DNA from: Zestomonas insulae
GTDB taxonomy: Bacteria > Pseudomonadota > Gammaproteobacteria > Pseudomonadales > Pseudomonadaceae
DNA length: 64,000 nucleotides
Reading direction: 5' to 3'
Assembly (NCBI RefSeq): GCF_016901015.1
Contig: NZ_JAFEUP010000004.1
Coordinates: 490,791 to 554,790, forward strand
The notes beneath the pieces are model-generated. The model had not been told where the DNA came from, ran no database searches, and saw only the letters and a list, made by a program, of their open reading frames with translations. Of this stretch, positions 27,378-36,729 are shown in pieces. The position numbers and the translations under genes were made by a program. The stretch's first letter is position 1. Every line of letters starts with the position of its first letter.

Positions 27378-28424
27378 ATGAGCAAGCGAGTGGCCCTGGT
27401 GCTGGGCTCGGGGGGCGCGCGCGGATACGCGCACATTGGTGTGATCGCCGAACTGGAGGCACGCGGCTATGACATCGCCTGTGTCGCCGGCTGTTCCATG
27501 GGCTCGGTAATCGGCGGTATCTACGCCGCCGGCAAACTGGGCGAATACCGCGCCTGGATCGAAAGCCTGGATTACCTCGACGTGCTGCGATTGGTCGACG
27601 TCAGCTTCCGCCTCGGTGCGATTCGCGGCGAGAAGGTGTTCGGACGGATTCGCGACATCGTCGGCGAGATCAACATCGAAGACCTGAACATCCCCTACAC
27701 AGCAGTCGCCGCCGACCTCACCAACCAGCAGGAAATCTGGTTCCAGGAAGGCTGCCTGCACCAGGCCATGCGCGCCTCGGCGGCAATTCCGAGCCTGTTC
27801 ACCCCGGTGATCCAGGGCAACCGCATGCTGGTCGATGGCGGCATCCTCAACCCGCTGCCCATCGTGCCGGTGGTGTCCAGCCACTGCGACCTGATCATCG
27901 CGGTCAACCTCAACGCCACCAATCACAAGCAGTACCAACTGCCGGTGATCGAGCGGCCACCTGCAGCCAAGGGACGCCTCGACCAGTTGATGGCCTCGCT
28001 GAGTTCGCGGCTGCCGTCATTCCGCACCAAACAGGGCCTCGACGATCCGCAGTCGCTGCTGGTCGGCGACCAGTTGTCCGGCGCTTCGCCGCTCGATCCC
28101 TGGCGCGACGAATCCGCCTCGCCACAGTCCCAGCAGCCGGCCGCCGCACCGGAAACCGAAGGTGCGCCGAAATCCGCCGAGGGCTCGGTGGTGGTCAGCA
28201 ACATCGGCCCGGCCTCGCTGCTGGAGCTGATCAACCAGAGTTTCGAGGTGATGCAGACCTCGCTGGCGCAGTACAAGATCGCCGGCTATCCGCCGGACAT
28301 CCTGATCAACGTGCCCAAGCGTGCCTGTCGCTTCTTCGAGTTCTACAAGGCGCCGGAGCTGATCGAACTCGGCCGGCTGATCGCCAGCGATACCCTGGAT
28401 CGCTACGAAGCCGAGCAGCGCTGA
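27378..28424 (+). CDS. Patatin-like phospholipase (RssA/NTE family)
   Basis: A 348-aa serine hydrolase with a Ser-Asp dyad. The oxyanion loop is LGSGGARGYAHIGV, the nucleophile motif is GCSMGS (Ser about residue 43) and the catalytic Asp is in VDGGILNPLP. After the core, a Pro/Gln/Ser-rich low-complexity stretch (about residues 230-275) interrupts the protein before a conserved C-terminal helical block. ATG at 27378 has GGGGAGTG upstream; the longer frame upstream is not protein-like. Convergent with kdpE. Possible lysophospholipase. Confidence 0.87.
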   Translation: MSKRVALVLGSGGARGYAHIGVIAELEARGYDIACVAGCSMGSVIGGIYAAGKLGEYRAWIESLDYLDVLRLVDVSFRLGAIRGEKVFGRIRDIVGEINIEDLNIPYTAVAADLTNQQEIWFQEGCLHQAMRASAAIPSLFTPVIQGNRMLVDGGILNPLPIVPVVSSHCDLIIAVNLNATNHKQYQLPVIERPPAAKGRLDQLMASLSSRLPSFRTKQGLDDPQSLLVGDQLSGASPLDPWRDESASPQSQQPAAAPETEGAPKSAEGSVVVSNIGPASLLELINQSFEVMQTSLAQYKIAGYPPDILINVPKRACRFFEFYKAPELIELGRLIASDTLDRYEAEQR

Positions 28425-28437
28425 GCGCTAAAACTGC

Positions 28438-29133
28438 CTAACCGCCTTCGCGCAGCCGATAACCGACGCCCGCCTCGGTGACGATGAAGCGCGGCGCGGC
28501 CGGGTCATCGCCGAGCTTCTGGCGCAGATGACCGACCACCACGCGCAGGTAGTGGCTGTCTTCGCCATGGCTCGGGCCCCAGATGTCCTTGAGCAGTTGC
28601 TGCTGGGTCACCACACGACCGAGGTGGCGCGCCAGCAGCGCCAGCACCGCGTACTCCTTGCGCGTCAGGGCGATTTCCTCGGTGCCGAGGCTCACCCGCC
28701 GATAGGCGAAGTCAATGCTCAGCGCGCCGCTCTGCACCCGCGCCGGCGCCTGCTCGCCGCCGTCCGCCTGACGCAGCAGCACACGCACACGGGCGAGAAA
28801 TTCCTGGATGCCGAACGGCTTGGTCACGTAGTCGTTGGCCCCGCCGTCGAGCGCCAGGACCTTCTCGCCCTCGCTCGCGCGCACCGAGAGCACCAGCACC
28901 GGCACCTGCGACCACTGGCGCAGCTCGCTGAGCACCTGCTGACCGTCCATGTCGGGCAGGCCGAGGTCGAGCACCAGCAGGTCGGGCTTGGCCAACGCCG
29001 CCTGGGCCAGGCCTTCCGCGCCATTGGCCGCCTCCAGCACCCGGTACTGTTGGGCGCTCAGGCTGATGCGCAGAAACTTGCGAATCTGTGGCTCGTCGTC
29101 GATGACCAGGATGGTCGGTTGGTTGCTTGTCAT
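28438..29133 (-). CDS. kdpE: Response regulator KdpE
   Basis: A 231-aa OmpR/PhoB-type regulator of the kdp potassium uptake operon. The receiver domain (1-120) has the acidic pocket VIDDEPQ, the phospho-Asp in LLVLDLGLPDMDG and the conserved Lys in YVTKPF. The C-terminal winged helix (about 135-231) has LLKDIWGPSHGEDSHYLRVVVGHLRQKLGDDP, typical of KdpE. The Shine-Dalgarno is poor, and 152 bp with inverted repeats separate it from kdpD, unlike the overlapping arrangement in many species. Confidence 0.95.
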   Translation of the reverse strand: MTSNQPTILVIDDEPQIRKFLRISLSAQQYRVLEAANGAEGLAQAALAKPDLLVLDLGLPDMDGQQVLSELRQWSQVPVLVLSVRASEGEKVLALDGGANDYVTKPFGIQEFLARVRVLLRQADGGEQAPARVQSGALSIDFAYRRVSLGTEEIALTRKEYAVLALLARHLGRVVTQQQLLKDIWGPSHGEDSHYLRVVVGHLRQKLGDDPAAPRFIVTEAGVGYRLREGG

Positions 29134-29173
29134 TCGCGGGTTCGCTTAAGCGGTTCGGGTGGTTGCATGTACT

Positions 29174-29271
29174 GTAGGAGCGAATTCATTCGCGAACGCA
29201 GGTCGCAGACCTGCTGAAAATCGGGTTCTGGCGCCGCTGCGCGGCTCTTTCGCGAATGAATTCGCTCCTAC
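29174..29271. repeat. Perfect 22-bp inverted repeat pair in the kdpD-kdpE gap, locus 2
   Basis: Arms at 29174-29195 and 29250-29271 are perfect reverse complements (22/22). The 54-nt spacer contains a second hairpin, GCAGGTC (29198-29204) with GACCTGC (29208-29214). The same arm sequence occurs at 25810-25870. The transcript from kdpD would fold into a long stem ahead of kdpE. Confidence 0.85.
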
Positions 29272-29285
29272 CCGCATCCCCTGCC

Positions 29286-31934
29286 TCATTCTTCCTCCAG
29301 CTGTGGCTGCGGGTGCAACGGCAGATGCAGGGTCAGCGTGGTGCCCTGGCCGTCCAGGCCCTCGCCCACCGTCACCCGCCCGCCATGTGCGCCGATCATG
29401 CCCTGGCAGATCGCCAGACCCAGGCCGGTACCCTGCCCGCCCCGGTCGCCGCGCGCGGCGGTGTAGAACATGTCGAAAATCTTCGCCCGCTCGGCCTCGG
29501 GAATCCCCGGACCCTGGTCGCTGACGGAAAAACGCAGCTCGGCATCGTCGGCCTCCACCGCCACGCGCAGGGTCGCCTGGGCTGGCGAGAAGCGCGCGGC
29601 GTTCTCCAGCACGTTGACCAGCGCCTGCTCGATCAGCGCGGCATGCACGTAGAGCAGCGGCAACTCATCCGTCACCACGGTCTGCACCTGCAGCGGCGCC
29701 AGCAGCGGACGCAGGCGCTGCAGGGCGCTGGCGACGATGTCCACCGGCGCCACCCAGTCGCGTGCCAGCTTGAGGCCGCCATGGCCGAGGCGGGTCATGT
29801 CGAGCAGGTTCTGGATGTAGCGGTCGAGGCGTTCGGCCTCGTCGCGGGTGCCCTCCAGCAGCTCGCGGCGGTCGGCCAGCGGAATCGCCTCGCCGAGCGC
29901 CAGCAGGCTGTCGATCGAACCACGCATGGCGGTCAGCGGCGTGCGCAGGTCGTGCGACACCGAGGCCAGCAGCGCGCTGCGCAACTGCTCGGTCTCACCG
30001 TGCAGGCGCGCAGCCTCCAGGTCCTCGGCCAGCTGCGCGCGGGCCAGCGCCTGGGCCAATGGCTGGGCCAGCGCGGCGAGCAGACGGCGCCGTTCGGCCG
30101 GCAGCGGACGCTCATCACGCGGACTGATGCCCAGCAGCGCCAGCGGGCCGTCATCACCGGACAGCGGCCACCACCACCAGCGGCCACCGGGCAGCGTGTC
30201 GGTGCCGAGACCGGCCGGTTGGTCGTGGCGCCAGCACCAGTCGGCGGCGGCGCGCTCCTGTTCGGCCAACAGCCGCTGCACCCCCGCCTCAACCTTCCAT
30301 ACGCCGTCTGCGCTGCGCCCCAGCAGGCACACCTCAACATCGTGCCAGGCGGAAAATTGCTGCGCGGCCACCGCCAGCACCGCCTGCCGATCGGTGGCGG
30401 CGGTCAGCTTGCGGGACAGCTCGAGCAGCGCGGTGGTCTCGCCCTGGGTCTGGCGCAACGCATCCACCTGGCGGCGCTGGCGTGCGGCGAGGTTGCCGGT
30501 GAGTCCGGCCATCAGCAGGAAGAACAGCAGGGTCAGCACGTCCTCCTGGCGCTGGATACTCAACGAAAAGTGCGGCGGGATGAACAGGAAGTCGTAAGCG
30601 AGGAACGACAGCGCCGCGCAGGCCAGCGCCGGGCCCAGACTGCTGCGCACCGCGACCAGCAGCACGGCGGCGAGGAACACCAGGGAGATGTTGGGCAGCT
30701 CCAGGGTGCGCGACACCGCCCAGGCCAAGCCAGCCGCGCCGAGCGCTGCGAGCGCGGCGAGCAGGTAGTCGTGCAGCACCAGCGGCGCTCGAGTGCTGTG
30801 GGTCGCTGGGGCATTTACGACTTCGGTGTCCAGCACGCTGACTTCCAGGCCTTCGCCGAAGCGCAGCAGGCGCTCGGCGAGACCACGACCGAGCCAGCGG
30901 CGGCGCAGGCGCTGGCGGCTGCGACCGACCAGCAGCAGGCTGGCGCGGCGCTCGCCGGCGTGCTCGATCAGCGTGCGGGCGACCTCCTCGGCACGCAGCG
31001 TGACCACCTCGCCGCCGAGGCGCTCGGCCAACCGCTGTGCGGCCTGCAGGCGGGTGCGGCTGTGCTCGTCGCGCGGCCGACCGGTGTCGACGTGGACCAG
31101 CGACCAAGGCAGGTGGCGACGCTCGGCGACCCGGCTGGCATGCCGCACCAGGCGTTCGGCCTGCTCGTCGCCATCAACACCGACCAGCAGGCGACCGCGC
31201 ACGGTCGGCGCCTCTTGGCCGAGCTGGCGGTAGCGCCGGTTAAGGTCGGCATCGACGCGCGCGGCGGCGGTCTGCATCGCCAGCTCGCGCAACGCGGTGA
31301 GGTTGGTCTGGCTGAAGAACGCATCGATGGCCGCGCGCGCCTGCTCCGGCACGTAGACCTTGCCGTCGCGCAAGCGCTCGAGCAGTTCACGCGGCGGCAG
31401 GTCGATCAGAAGGATTTCATCGGCCTCCTGCAGCACCCAGTCCGGCACGGTCTCGCGCACCTGCACGCCGGTGATATCGCGCACCTGATCGTTGAGCGCC
31501 TCAAGGTGCTGGACGTTGACTGTGGTGTAGACGTCGATGCCTGCTTCGAGCAGCTCCAGTACGTCCTGCCAGCGCTTGGCGTGTCGGCTGCCGGGCGCGT
31601 TGCTGTGCGCCAGCTCATCGACCAGCACCAGTTTCGGCGGTTTGGCGAGAATGCCGTCGAGGTCCATCTCGGTCAGCGCCACACCGCGATAGTCGAGGCG
31701 ACGCGGCGCCTGCTGCGGCAGGCCGGCGAGCAGCGCCTCGGTCTCCGCGCGGCCGTGGGTTTCGACCACCCCGGCACGCAGGTCGGTGCCCTGGCGCAGT
31801 TGCGCCTGCGCCGCCTGGAGCATGGCGAAGGTCTTGCCGACCCCAGGCGCGGCGCCGAGGAAGACCTTCAGCCGGCCGCGCCCGGCCTTGGACACATCGG
31901 CCAGCAGCGCGTCGGCACGGACGGCGTCACTCAT
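29286..31934 (-). CDS. kdpD: Sensor histidine kinase KdpD
   Basis: An 882-aa K+/turgor sensor. The N-terminal KdpD domain (about 15-225) has Walker A LGAAPGVGKT and Walker B-like LVLVDELAHSNAPGSRHAKRWQDV. A Usp-like domain follows (about 240-365), then four membrane helices (DUF4118, about 390-490), a GAF-like region, the HisKA box VSHDLRTPLTAMRGS and the ATPase motifs NVLENAARFSP and DQGPGIP. ATG at 31934 is chosen; a GTG at 31943 overlapping the kdpC stop is an alternative. Transcribed with kdpFABC. Confidence 0.95.
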   Translation of the reverse strand: MSDAVRADALLADVSKAGRGRLKVFLGAAPGVGKTFAMLQAAQAQLRQGTDLRAGVVETHGRAETEALLAGLPQQAPRRLDYRGVALTEMDLDGILAKPPKLVLVDELAHSNAPGSRHAKRWQDVLELLEAGIDVYTTVNVQHLEALNDQVRDITGVQVRETVPDWVLQEADEILLIDLPPRELLERLRDGKVYVPEQARAAIDAFFSQTNLTALRELAMQTAAARVDADLNRRYRQLGQEAPTVRGRLLVGVDGDEQAERLVRHASRVAERRHLPWSLVHVDTGRPRDEHSRTRLQAAQRLAERLGGEVVTLRAEEVARTLIEHAGERRASLLLVGRSRQRLRRRWLGRGLAERLLRFGEGLEVSVLDTEVVNAPATHSTRAPLVLHDYLLAALAALGAAGLAWAVSRTLELPNISLVFLAAVLLVAVRSSLGPALACAALSFLAYDFLFIPPHFSLSIQRQEDVLTLLFFLLMAGLTGNLAARQRRQVDALRQTQGETTALLELSRKLTAATDRQAVLAVAAQQFSAWHDVEVCLLGRSADGVWKVEAGVQRLLAEQERAAADWCWRHDQPAGLGTDTLPGGRWWWWPLSGDDGPLALLGISPRDERPLPAERRRLLAALAQPLAQALARAQLAEDLEAARLHGETEQLRSALLASVSHDLRTPLTAMRGSIDSLLALGEAIPLADRRELLEGTRDEAERLDRYIQNLLDMTRLGHGGLKLARDWVAPVDIVASALQRLRPLLAPLQVQTVVTDELPLLYVHAALIEQALVNVLENAARFSPAQATLRVAVEADDAELRFSVSDQGPGIPEAERAKIFDMFYTAARGDRGGQGTGLGLAICQGMIGAHGGRVTVGEGLDGQGTTLTLHLPLHPQPQLEEE

Positions 31935-31939
31935 GCGGT

Positions 31940-32518
31940 TCACTCATGCACGTTAGAGAGGGAGGCAACGGCGGGATTGTCGGCGAGGGCCAGATTGAGC
32001 GCCAGCACATTGACCACCGCCGGACCCACCAGCGGTGTTTCGGTGTGCTGCTGGATCAGCCGTTTCAGGCTGTCGGCGCTCATCCCGCGCGCCGCGGCGA
32101 TGCGTGGCACCTGATAGAGCGCGGCGGCCGGCGACAGGTGCGGGTCGAGACCGCTGGCCGAGGTGGTGACCAGCTCCATCGGCACCGCGCCCTGCCCGCT
32201 CGCCGCCAGCGTCGCGGCGTCCTTGGCGATGCGCTCGGCCAGCGCCGGGTTGCTCGGCGCCAGGTTGCTCGCACCGCTGGGCACGGTGGCGAAGTTCGCC
32301 GCCGACGGGCGTGGCTGGAACCACTGCCCGCCGTCGAACGGCTGGGCCAGTAGCGCGCTGCCGCGCACCGTGCCCTGGGCGTCGCGCACCAGGCTGCCGT
32401 TGGCCTGCTCGGGGAAGGCCAGCTGGGCGATGCCGGTGACGGCGAGCGGATAGGCCACGCCGGTGATCAGGGTCAGTAGCGCCAGAACGCTGATGGCGGG
32501 ACGGAGTTGCTTAAGCAT
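31940..32518 (-). CDS. kdpC: Potassium-transporting ATPase subunit C
   Basis: A 192-aa subunit that stabilises the KdpFABC complex and raises ATP affinity. It has a single N-terminal membrane helix (about 8-30, [20 protein letters not shown]) and a periplasmic domain with the conserved segments [21 protein letters not shown] and [27 protein letters not shown] at 32518 has TTGGAGAACG upstream. A REP-like inverted repeat separates it from kdpB. Confidence 0.95.
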   Translation of the reverse strand: MLKQLRPAISVLALLTLITGVAYPLAVTGIAQLAFPEQANGSLVRDAQGTVRGSALLAQPFDGGQWFQPRPSAANFATVPSGASNLAPSNPALAERIAKDAATLAASGQGAVPMELVTTSASGLDPHLSPAAALYQVPRIAAARGMSADSLKRLIQQHTETPLVGPAVVNVLALNLALADNPAVASLSNVHE

Positions 32519-32558
32519 GTTCGTTCTCCAAATTTTCAGGCTTACACCGAGTCAGTCA

Positions 32559-32628
32559 GTAGGATGGGTCGAGCGCAGCGATACCCATCGCCGGTTGTTG
32601 GGTATCGCTGCGCTCAACGCCAACCTAC
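32559..32628. repeat. REP-like inverted repeat in the kdpB-kdpC gap
   Basis: The arms share a perfect 17-bp core, GAGCGCAGCGATACCCA (32571-32587) with its complement at 32599-32615, and imperfect outer arms GTAGGATGGG and CCAACCTAC. The loop is 11 nt. This pattern resembles REP sequences I recall from several Pseudomonas genomes. It fills most of the 126-bp gap. Confidence 0.8.
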
Positions 32629-32644
32629 AAATGCCGCGTGGAGG

Positions 32645-34702
32645 TCATACCAACCCCACCGCCACCAGCAGCAAGTCGATCAGCTTGATCCCCACGAACG
32701 GCGCGACGATGCCGCCCAGGCCGTAGATCAGCAGGTTGCGGCGCAGCAGGCTGGCGGCGTCGGCGGCCTGCACGCGCACGCCGCGCAGCGCCAGGGGAAT
32801 CAGCGCGACGATGATCAGCGCGTTGAACACGATGGCCGAGAGGATCGCGCTCTGCGGGCTGTGCAGTTGCATGACGTTGAGCGCGCCGAGCTGCGGATAG
32901 ATGCTGGCGAACAGCGCCGGCAGGATGGCGAAGTACTTGGCCACGTCGTTGGCCACCGAGAAGGTGGTCAGCGCGCCGCGGGTGACCAGCAGCTCCTTGC
33001 CGACCTGCACCACGTCGAGCAGCTTGGTCGGGTCGCTGTCCAGGTCGACCAAGTTGGCCGCCTCGCGCGCCGCCTGGGTACCGTCGTTCATCGCCAGGCC
33101 GACGTCGGCCTGGGCCAGCGCCGGGGCGTCGTTGGCGCCGTCGCCGCACATGGCGACCAGCTTGCCGTCGGCCTGCTCGCTGCGGATGCGCTGCAGCTTC
33201 TTCTCCGGCGTGGCTTCGGCCAGCACGTCATCGACCCCGGCTTCGGCGGCTATCGCGGCGGCGGTCAGCGGGTTGTCGCCGGTGACCATCACGGTCCGGA
33301 TGCCCATCTTGCGCAACTCGGCAAAGCGCTCGCGGATCCCCGGCTTGACCACGTCCTTGAGGTGAATCGCGCCGAGCAGCCGACCGTCGCCAGCGACCAG
33401 CAGTGGCGTGCCACCGCTCTGGGCGATCTGTTCGACCTCGCGGGCCAGCGCCGCCGGCAGCTGCTCGCGGCCGAGGCCGAGGAACATCAGCAGCGAGTCC
33501 ACCGCACCCTTGCGGTACACATGGCCGTTCCAGTTGGCCCCCGACAGGCGGGTCTCGGCGCTGAACGGCACCACGTCGATCGCCTCGCGGGCCGGCTCGG
33601 CGAGCGGATGCAGGCCGCGCAGGTAATCGACGATCGACTTGCCCTCCGCCGTGTCGTCGGCCAGCGAGGCGAGCAACGCGCCTTCACCCAGCTCGCGGGC
33701 GCTCACCCCAGGCGCGGCATACAGCGCGGTGCAGCGACGGTTGCCGAAGGTGATGGTGCCGGTCTTGTCGAGCAGCAAGGTGTGCACGTCGCCGGCCGCC
33801 TCCACCGCCCGGCCGGATTTGGCAATCACGTTGAGGCGCACCAGGCGGTCCATACCGGCGATACCGATGGCCGACAGCAGGCCACCGATGGTGGTCGGGA
33901 TCAGCGTCACCAGCAGCGCCACCAGATAGACCAGCGGCAGCTCGCCGCCGGCGTAGCGGGCGAACGGCTGCAGGGTGGCGACCACCATCAGGAAGATCAG
34001 GGTCAGGCCGATCAGCAGGATGTCCAGCGCCACTTCGTTGGGAGTCTTCTGGCGCTTGGCGCCTTCGACCAGGGCGATCATGCGGTCCAGCGTCGACTCG
34101 CCGGGGTTGGCGGTGATGCGCACGCGCAGCCAGTCGGAGACCAGCCGGGTGTTGCCGGTGACCGCCGAGCGATCACCGCCGGATTCGCGGATCACCGGCG
34201 CCGATTCGCCGGTGATCGCCGCCTCGTTGACCGCGGCGATGCCTTCGATCACCTCGCCGTCGCCGGGGATCAGCTCGCCGGCTTCAACGCGCACGATGTC
34301 ACCCTTGCGCAGCTGGCTGGCGGCGACCGCCTGGTACTCGCCAGCGGCCAACTGACGGCGCGCCATCAGGCCCTTGCCGCCGGCGCGCAGGCTGTCGGCG
34401 CGGGCCTTGCCGCGGCCTTCGGCGAGCGCCTCGGCGAAGTTGGCAAACAACACGGTGAACCACAGCCACAGGGCGATCTGCACGGCCAGGCCGGTGCTCA
34501 CCGCCGGGTTGGGGATAAAGCACAGCACGGTGGTGAGGATCGCGGTCAGCTCGACCACCAGCATCACCGGCGCGCGCTGCAGCTGGCGCGGGTCGAGCTT
34601 GACGAAGGCCTGCCACAGCGCGGGCTGCCACAGCGCGGCGAAGCTGGTCCGCGGCGCCGCCTTGGCGGCCTTCAGTTGCGGGGTTTGCACAGGTGCATTC
34701 AT
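32645..34702 (-). CDS. kdpB: Potassium-transporting P-type ATPase, ATP-binding subunit B
   Basis: A 685-aa P-type (IA) ATPase that energises K+ uptake. Motifs: TGES actuator loop [13 protein letters not shown], phosphorylation site [14 protein letters not shown], hinge [14 protein letters not shown] and the ATP-binding [30 protein letters not shown] at 34702 is preferred over 34708 because GAGGAC sits 9 nt before it. The gene follows kdpA with a 10-bp gap. Confidence 0.96.
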   Translation of the reverse strand: MNAPVQTPQLKAAKAAPRTSFAALWQPALWQAFVKLDPRQLQRAPVMLVVELTAILTTVLCFIPNPAVSTGLAVQIALWLWFTVLFANFAEALAEGRGKARADSLRAGGKGLMARRQLAAGEYQAVAASQLRKGDIVRVEAGELIPGDGEVIEGIAAVNEAAITGESAPVIRESGGDRSAVTGNTRLVSDWLRVRITANPGESTLDRMIALVEGAKRQKTPNEVALDILLIGLTLIFLMVVATLQPFARYAGGELPLVYLVALLVTLIPTTIGGLLSAIGIAGMDRLVRLNVIAKSGRAVEAAGDVHTLLLDKTGTITFGNRRCTALYAAPGVSARELGEGALLASLADDTAEGKSIVDYLRGLHPLAEPAREAIDVVPFSAETRLSGANWNGHVYRKGAVDSLLMFLGLGREQLPAALAREVEQIAQSGGTPLLVAGDGRLLGAIHLKDVVKPGIRERFAELRKMGIRTVMVTGDNPLTAAAIAAEAGVDDVLAEATPEKKLQRIRSEQADGKLVAMCGDGANDAPALAQADVGLAMNDGTQAAREAANLVDLDSDPTKLLDVVQVGKELLVTRGALTTFSVANDVAKYFAILPALFASIYPQLGALNVMQLHSPQSAILSAIVFNALIIVALIPLALRGVRVQAADAASLLRRNLLIYGLGGIVAPFVGIKLIDLLLVAVGLV

Positions 34703-34712
34703 GTCCATGTCC

Positions 34713-36410
34713 TCAATGCGCCAGTTGGCCAAGGTGTTCGGCGATCGGACCGAGCGCCAGCGCCGGCAGGAAGGTCAGGCCACCGACCAGCAGGATGGTC
34801 AGGGTCAGCAGGGTGACGAACAGCGGGCCGTGGGTCGGGAAGCTGTTACGGCCGATCGGCGCGGTCTTCTTCGCCGCCAGGCTGCCGGCGATGGCGAGGA
34901 TCGGCAGGATGTAGCCGAAGCGGCCGATCAGCATGGCCAGGCCGATCATCAGGTTGTGATACGGCGTGTTGGAGGTGAAACCGCCAAAGGCCGAGCCGTT
35001 GTTCGCTGCACCGGAGGTGTAGTTGTAAAGAATCTGGCTGAAGCCGTGGGCGCCCGGGTTGCTCACCGAGGCCAGCGGTCCCGGCAGGCTGGCCGCCAGG
35101 GCGCCGAGCACCAGCACGCCGACCGGCATGACCAGCAAGGTGGCGACCAGCAGGCGCACTTCGCGGGCTTCGAGTTTCTTGCCGAGGTATTCCGGGGTGC
35201 GGCCGATCATCAGCCCGGCGAGGAACACCGCGATGAGGACGAACAGCAGCATGCCGTACAGACCGGCGCCGACGCCGCCGAACACCACCTCGCCGAGCAT
35301 CATGTTGAACAGCGGCAGCATGCCGCCGAGGGCGCTGAAACTGTCGTGCATGGCGTTCACCGAGCCGTTCGACGCCGCCGTGGTGGTCACCGCCCAGAGC
35401 GCCGAGGCGGCCGTGCCGAAGCGGCTCTCCTTGCCCTCCAGCGACCCAATCTGCTCGATCGGCAGCGTGGCCAGCGCCGGGTTCGGCTGGTACTCGGCGT
35501 AGAGGGTCACGCCCAGGCCGATGACGAACACGATCAGCATGCTGGCCAGCAGCGCGCGGCTCTGGCGCAGGTCCTTGACGTAGTGGCCGAAGGTGAACAG
35601 CAGCGCCACCGGGATCAGGATGATCGAGGCCAGCTCGAACAGGTTGCTCCACGCCGTGGGGTTCTCGAACGGGTGCGCCGAGTTGACGCCGAAGAAGCCG
35701 CCGCCGTTGGTGCCGAGCTGCTTGATGGCGATCTGGCTGGCCGCCGGGCCGAGCGGGATGCTCTGGTCGGCGCCGAGCAGGGTCTTGGCCTGCACGTAGT
35801 CCATGAAGGTCTGCGGCACGCCCTGCCAGACGAGGAACAACGCCAGCACCAGGCACAGCGGCAACAGGCCGTAGAGCGTGGCGCGGGTCAGGTCGACCCA
35901 GAAATTGCCGAGGCTGTGGGTGGATTTGCGCGCGATACCGCGACACAGCACCACCAGCACGGCCAGGCCGACCGCCGGGCTGACGAAGTTCTGCACGGTG
36001 AGGCCGACCATCTGGCTGAAGTAGCTGAGCGTCGCTTCGCCGCTGTAGGCCTGCCAGTTGGTGTTGGTGACGAAGCTCACCGCAGTGTTGAACGCCAGAG
36101 TCCATTCCAGGCCCGCCAGGTGCTGCGGGTTGAGCGGCAGCGCGCCCTGCAGCAGGAGGATGGCGAACAGCAGCAGCAGGCTGACCAGGGTGAACGCCAG
36201 CAGCGCCAGCAGGTAGGTTTTCCAGTCCTGCTCGGACTGTTCGTTCACCCCGGCGACGCGGTAGCAGAGCCGTTCGACCGGCGCGAACAGCGGGGTCAGC
36301 AGGGTCTTCTGGCCTTCCATCGCGCGGTACAGGTAGCGCCCGAGCCAGGGTGCCGGCGCCAGCACCAGGATAAAGAAGCCCAGCAGCAGTGCGTAGTCTT
36401 GAACTTGCAT
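34713..36410 (-). CDS. kdpA: Potassium-transporting ATPase, K+-binding subunit A
   Basis: A 565-aa membrane channel-like subunit with about ten helices and four P-loop/filter repeats. Visible filter regions: [56 protein letters not shown] and [10 protein letters not shown]. The start [19 protein letters not shown] fits the family. It is separated by 8 bp from the kdpF stop. Confidence 0.96.
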   Translation of the reverse strand: MQVQDYALLLGFFILVLAPAPWLGRYLYRAMEGQKTLLTPLFAPVERLCYRVAGVNEQSEQDWKTYLLALLAFTLVSLLLLFAILLLQGALPLNPQHLAGLEWTLAFNTAVSFVTNTNWQAYSGEATLSYFSQMVGLTVQNFVSPAVGLAVLVVLCRGIARKSTHSLGNFWVDLTRATLYGLLPLCLVLALFLVWQGVPQTFMDYVQAKTLLGADQSIPLGPAASQIAIKQLGTNGGGFFGVNSAHPFENPTAWSNLFELASIILIPVALLFTFGHYVKDLRQSRALLASMLIVFVIGLGVTLYAEYQPNPALATLPIEQIGSLEGKESRFGTAASALWAVTTTAASNGSVNAMHDSFSALGGMLPLFNMMLGEVVFGGVGAGLYGMLLFVLIAVFLAGLMIGRTPEYLGKKLEAREVRLLVATLLVMPVGVLVLGALAASLPGPLASVSNPGAHGFSQILYNYTSGAANNGSAFGGFTSNTPYHNLMIGLAMLIGRFGYILPILAIAGSLAAKKTAPIGRNSFPTHGPLFVTLLTLTILLVGGLTFLPALALGPIAEHLGQLAH

Positions 36411-36418
36411 GGCGCCCC

Positions 36419-36508
36419 CTAGCTACGCTCGGCGCGTAGCAGCGCGACCAGCAAGTAAATGAACAGCCCCACGGCCAAAGCCAGGGACACCCCGTCGAGA
36501 ATGCTCAT
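36419..36508 (-). CDS. kdpF: Small KdpF subunit, 29 aa
   Basis: Single-helix stabilising subunit of KdpFABC. Translation gives [29 protein letters not shown]: one hydrophobic helix (about 6-25) and a basic cytoplasmic end, exactly as in KdpF proteins. AAGGAG lies 8 nt before ATG 36508. It is the first gene of the kdp operon. It is too short for routine gene calling. Confidence 0.93.
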   Translation of the reverse strand: MSILDGVSLALAVGLFIYLLVALLRAERS

Positions 36509-36554
36509 GCATGACGCTCCTTGGTTGCGGATGGCGTCATTCTCGAAAAGGTCG

Positions 36555-36605
36555 GCGTAAAGGAACGAGCCACGGCGGTGGCCGAGCGCATAAAGAATGC
36601 GTAAA
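36555..36605 (-). promoter_or_regulatory. Candidate KdpE operator upstream of kdpF
   Basis: On the minus strand TTTACGC (36605-36599), four bases (ATTC) and TTTATGC (36594-36588) form a direct repeat with 11-bp phasing, i.e. one helical turn, as expected for an OmpR-family dimer. The E. coli KdpE site recalled from the literature has the same plan (TTTATAC-N4-TTTACAC). A third TTTACGC occurs at 36561-36555. All lie 50-100 bp before kdpF. Confidence 0.55.
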
Positions 36606-36729
36606 AAAGTGCGGGCGGAGGCGCGGCTAGCGGTGGGCTGCGGGACGGACTGAGCGGTCTCGGCCGCTCGCTGAGGTCAATCGGGGCGGATCGCGCAATG
36701 CGAACCGCCCCGTGGCGAAGGACGTTCGG

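Noticed and set aside
29256..32114. A 952-codon open frame on the plus strand opposite kdpD
   Set aside because: It is antisense to a clear kdpD gene, composed of Gln/Ala/Arg-rich low-information protein, with no ribosome site. High-GC genomes give such shadow frames.
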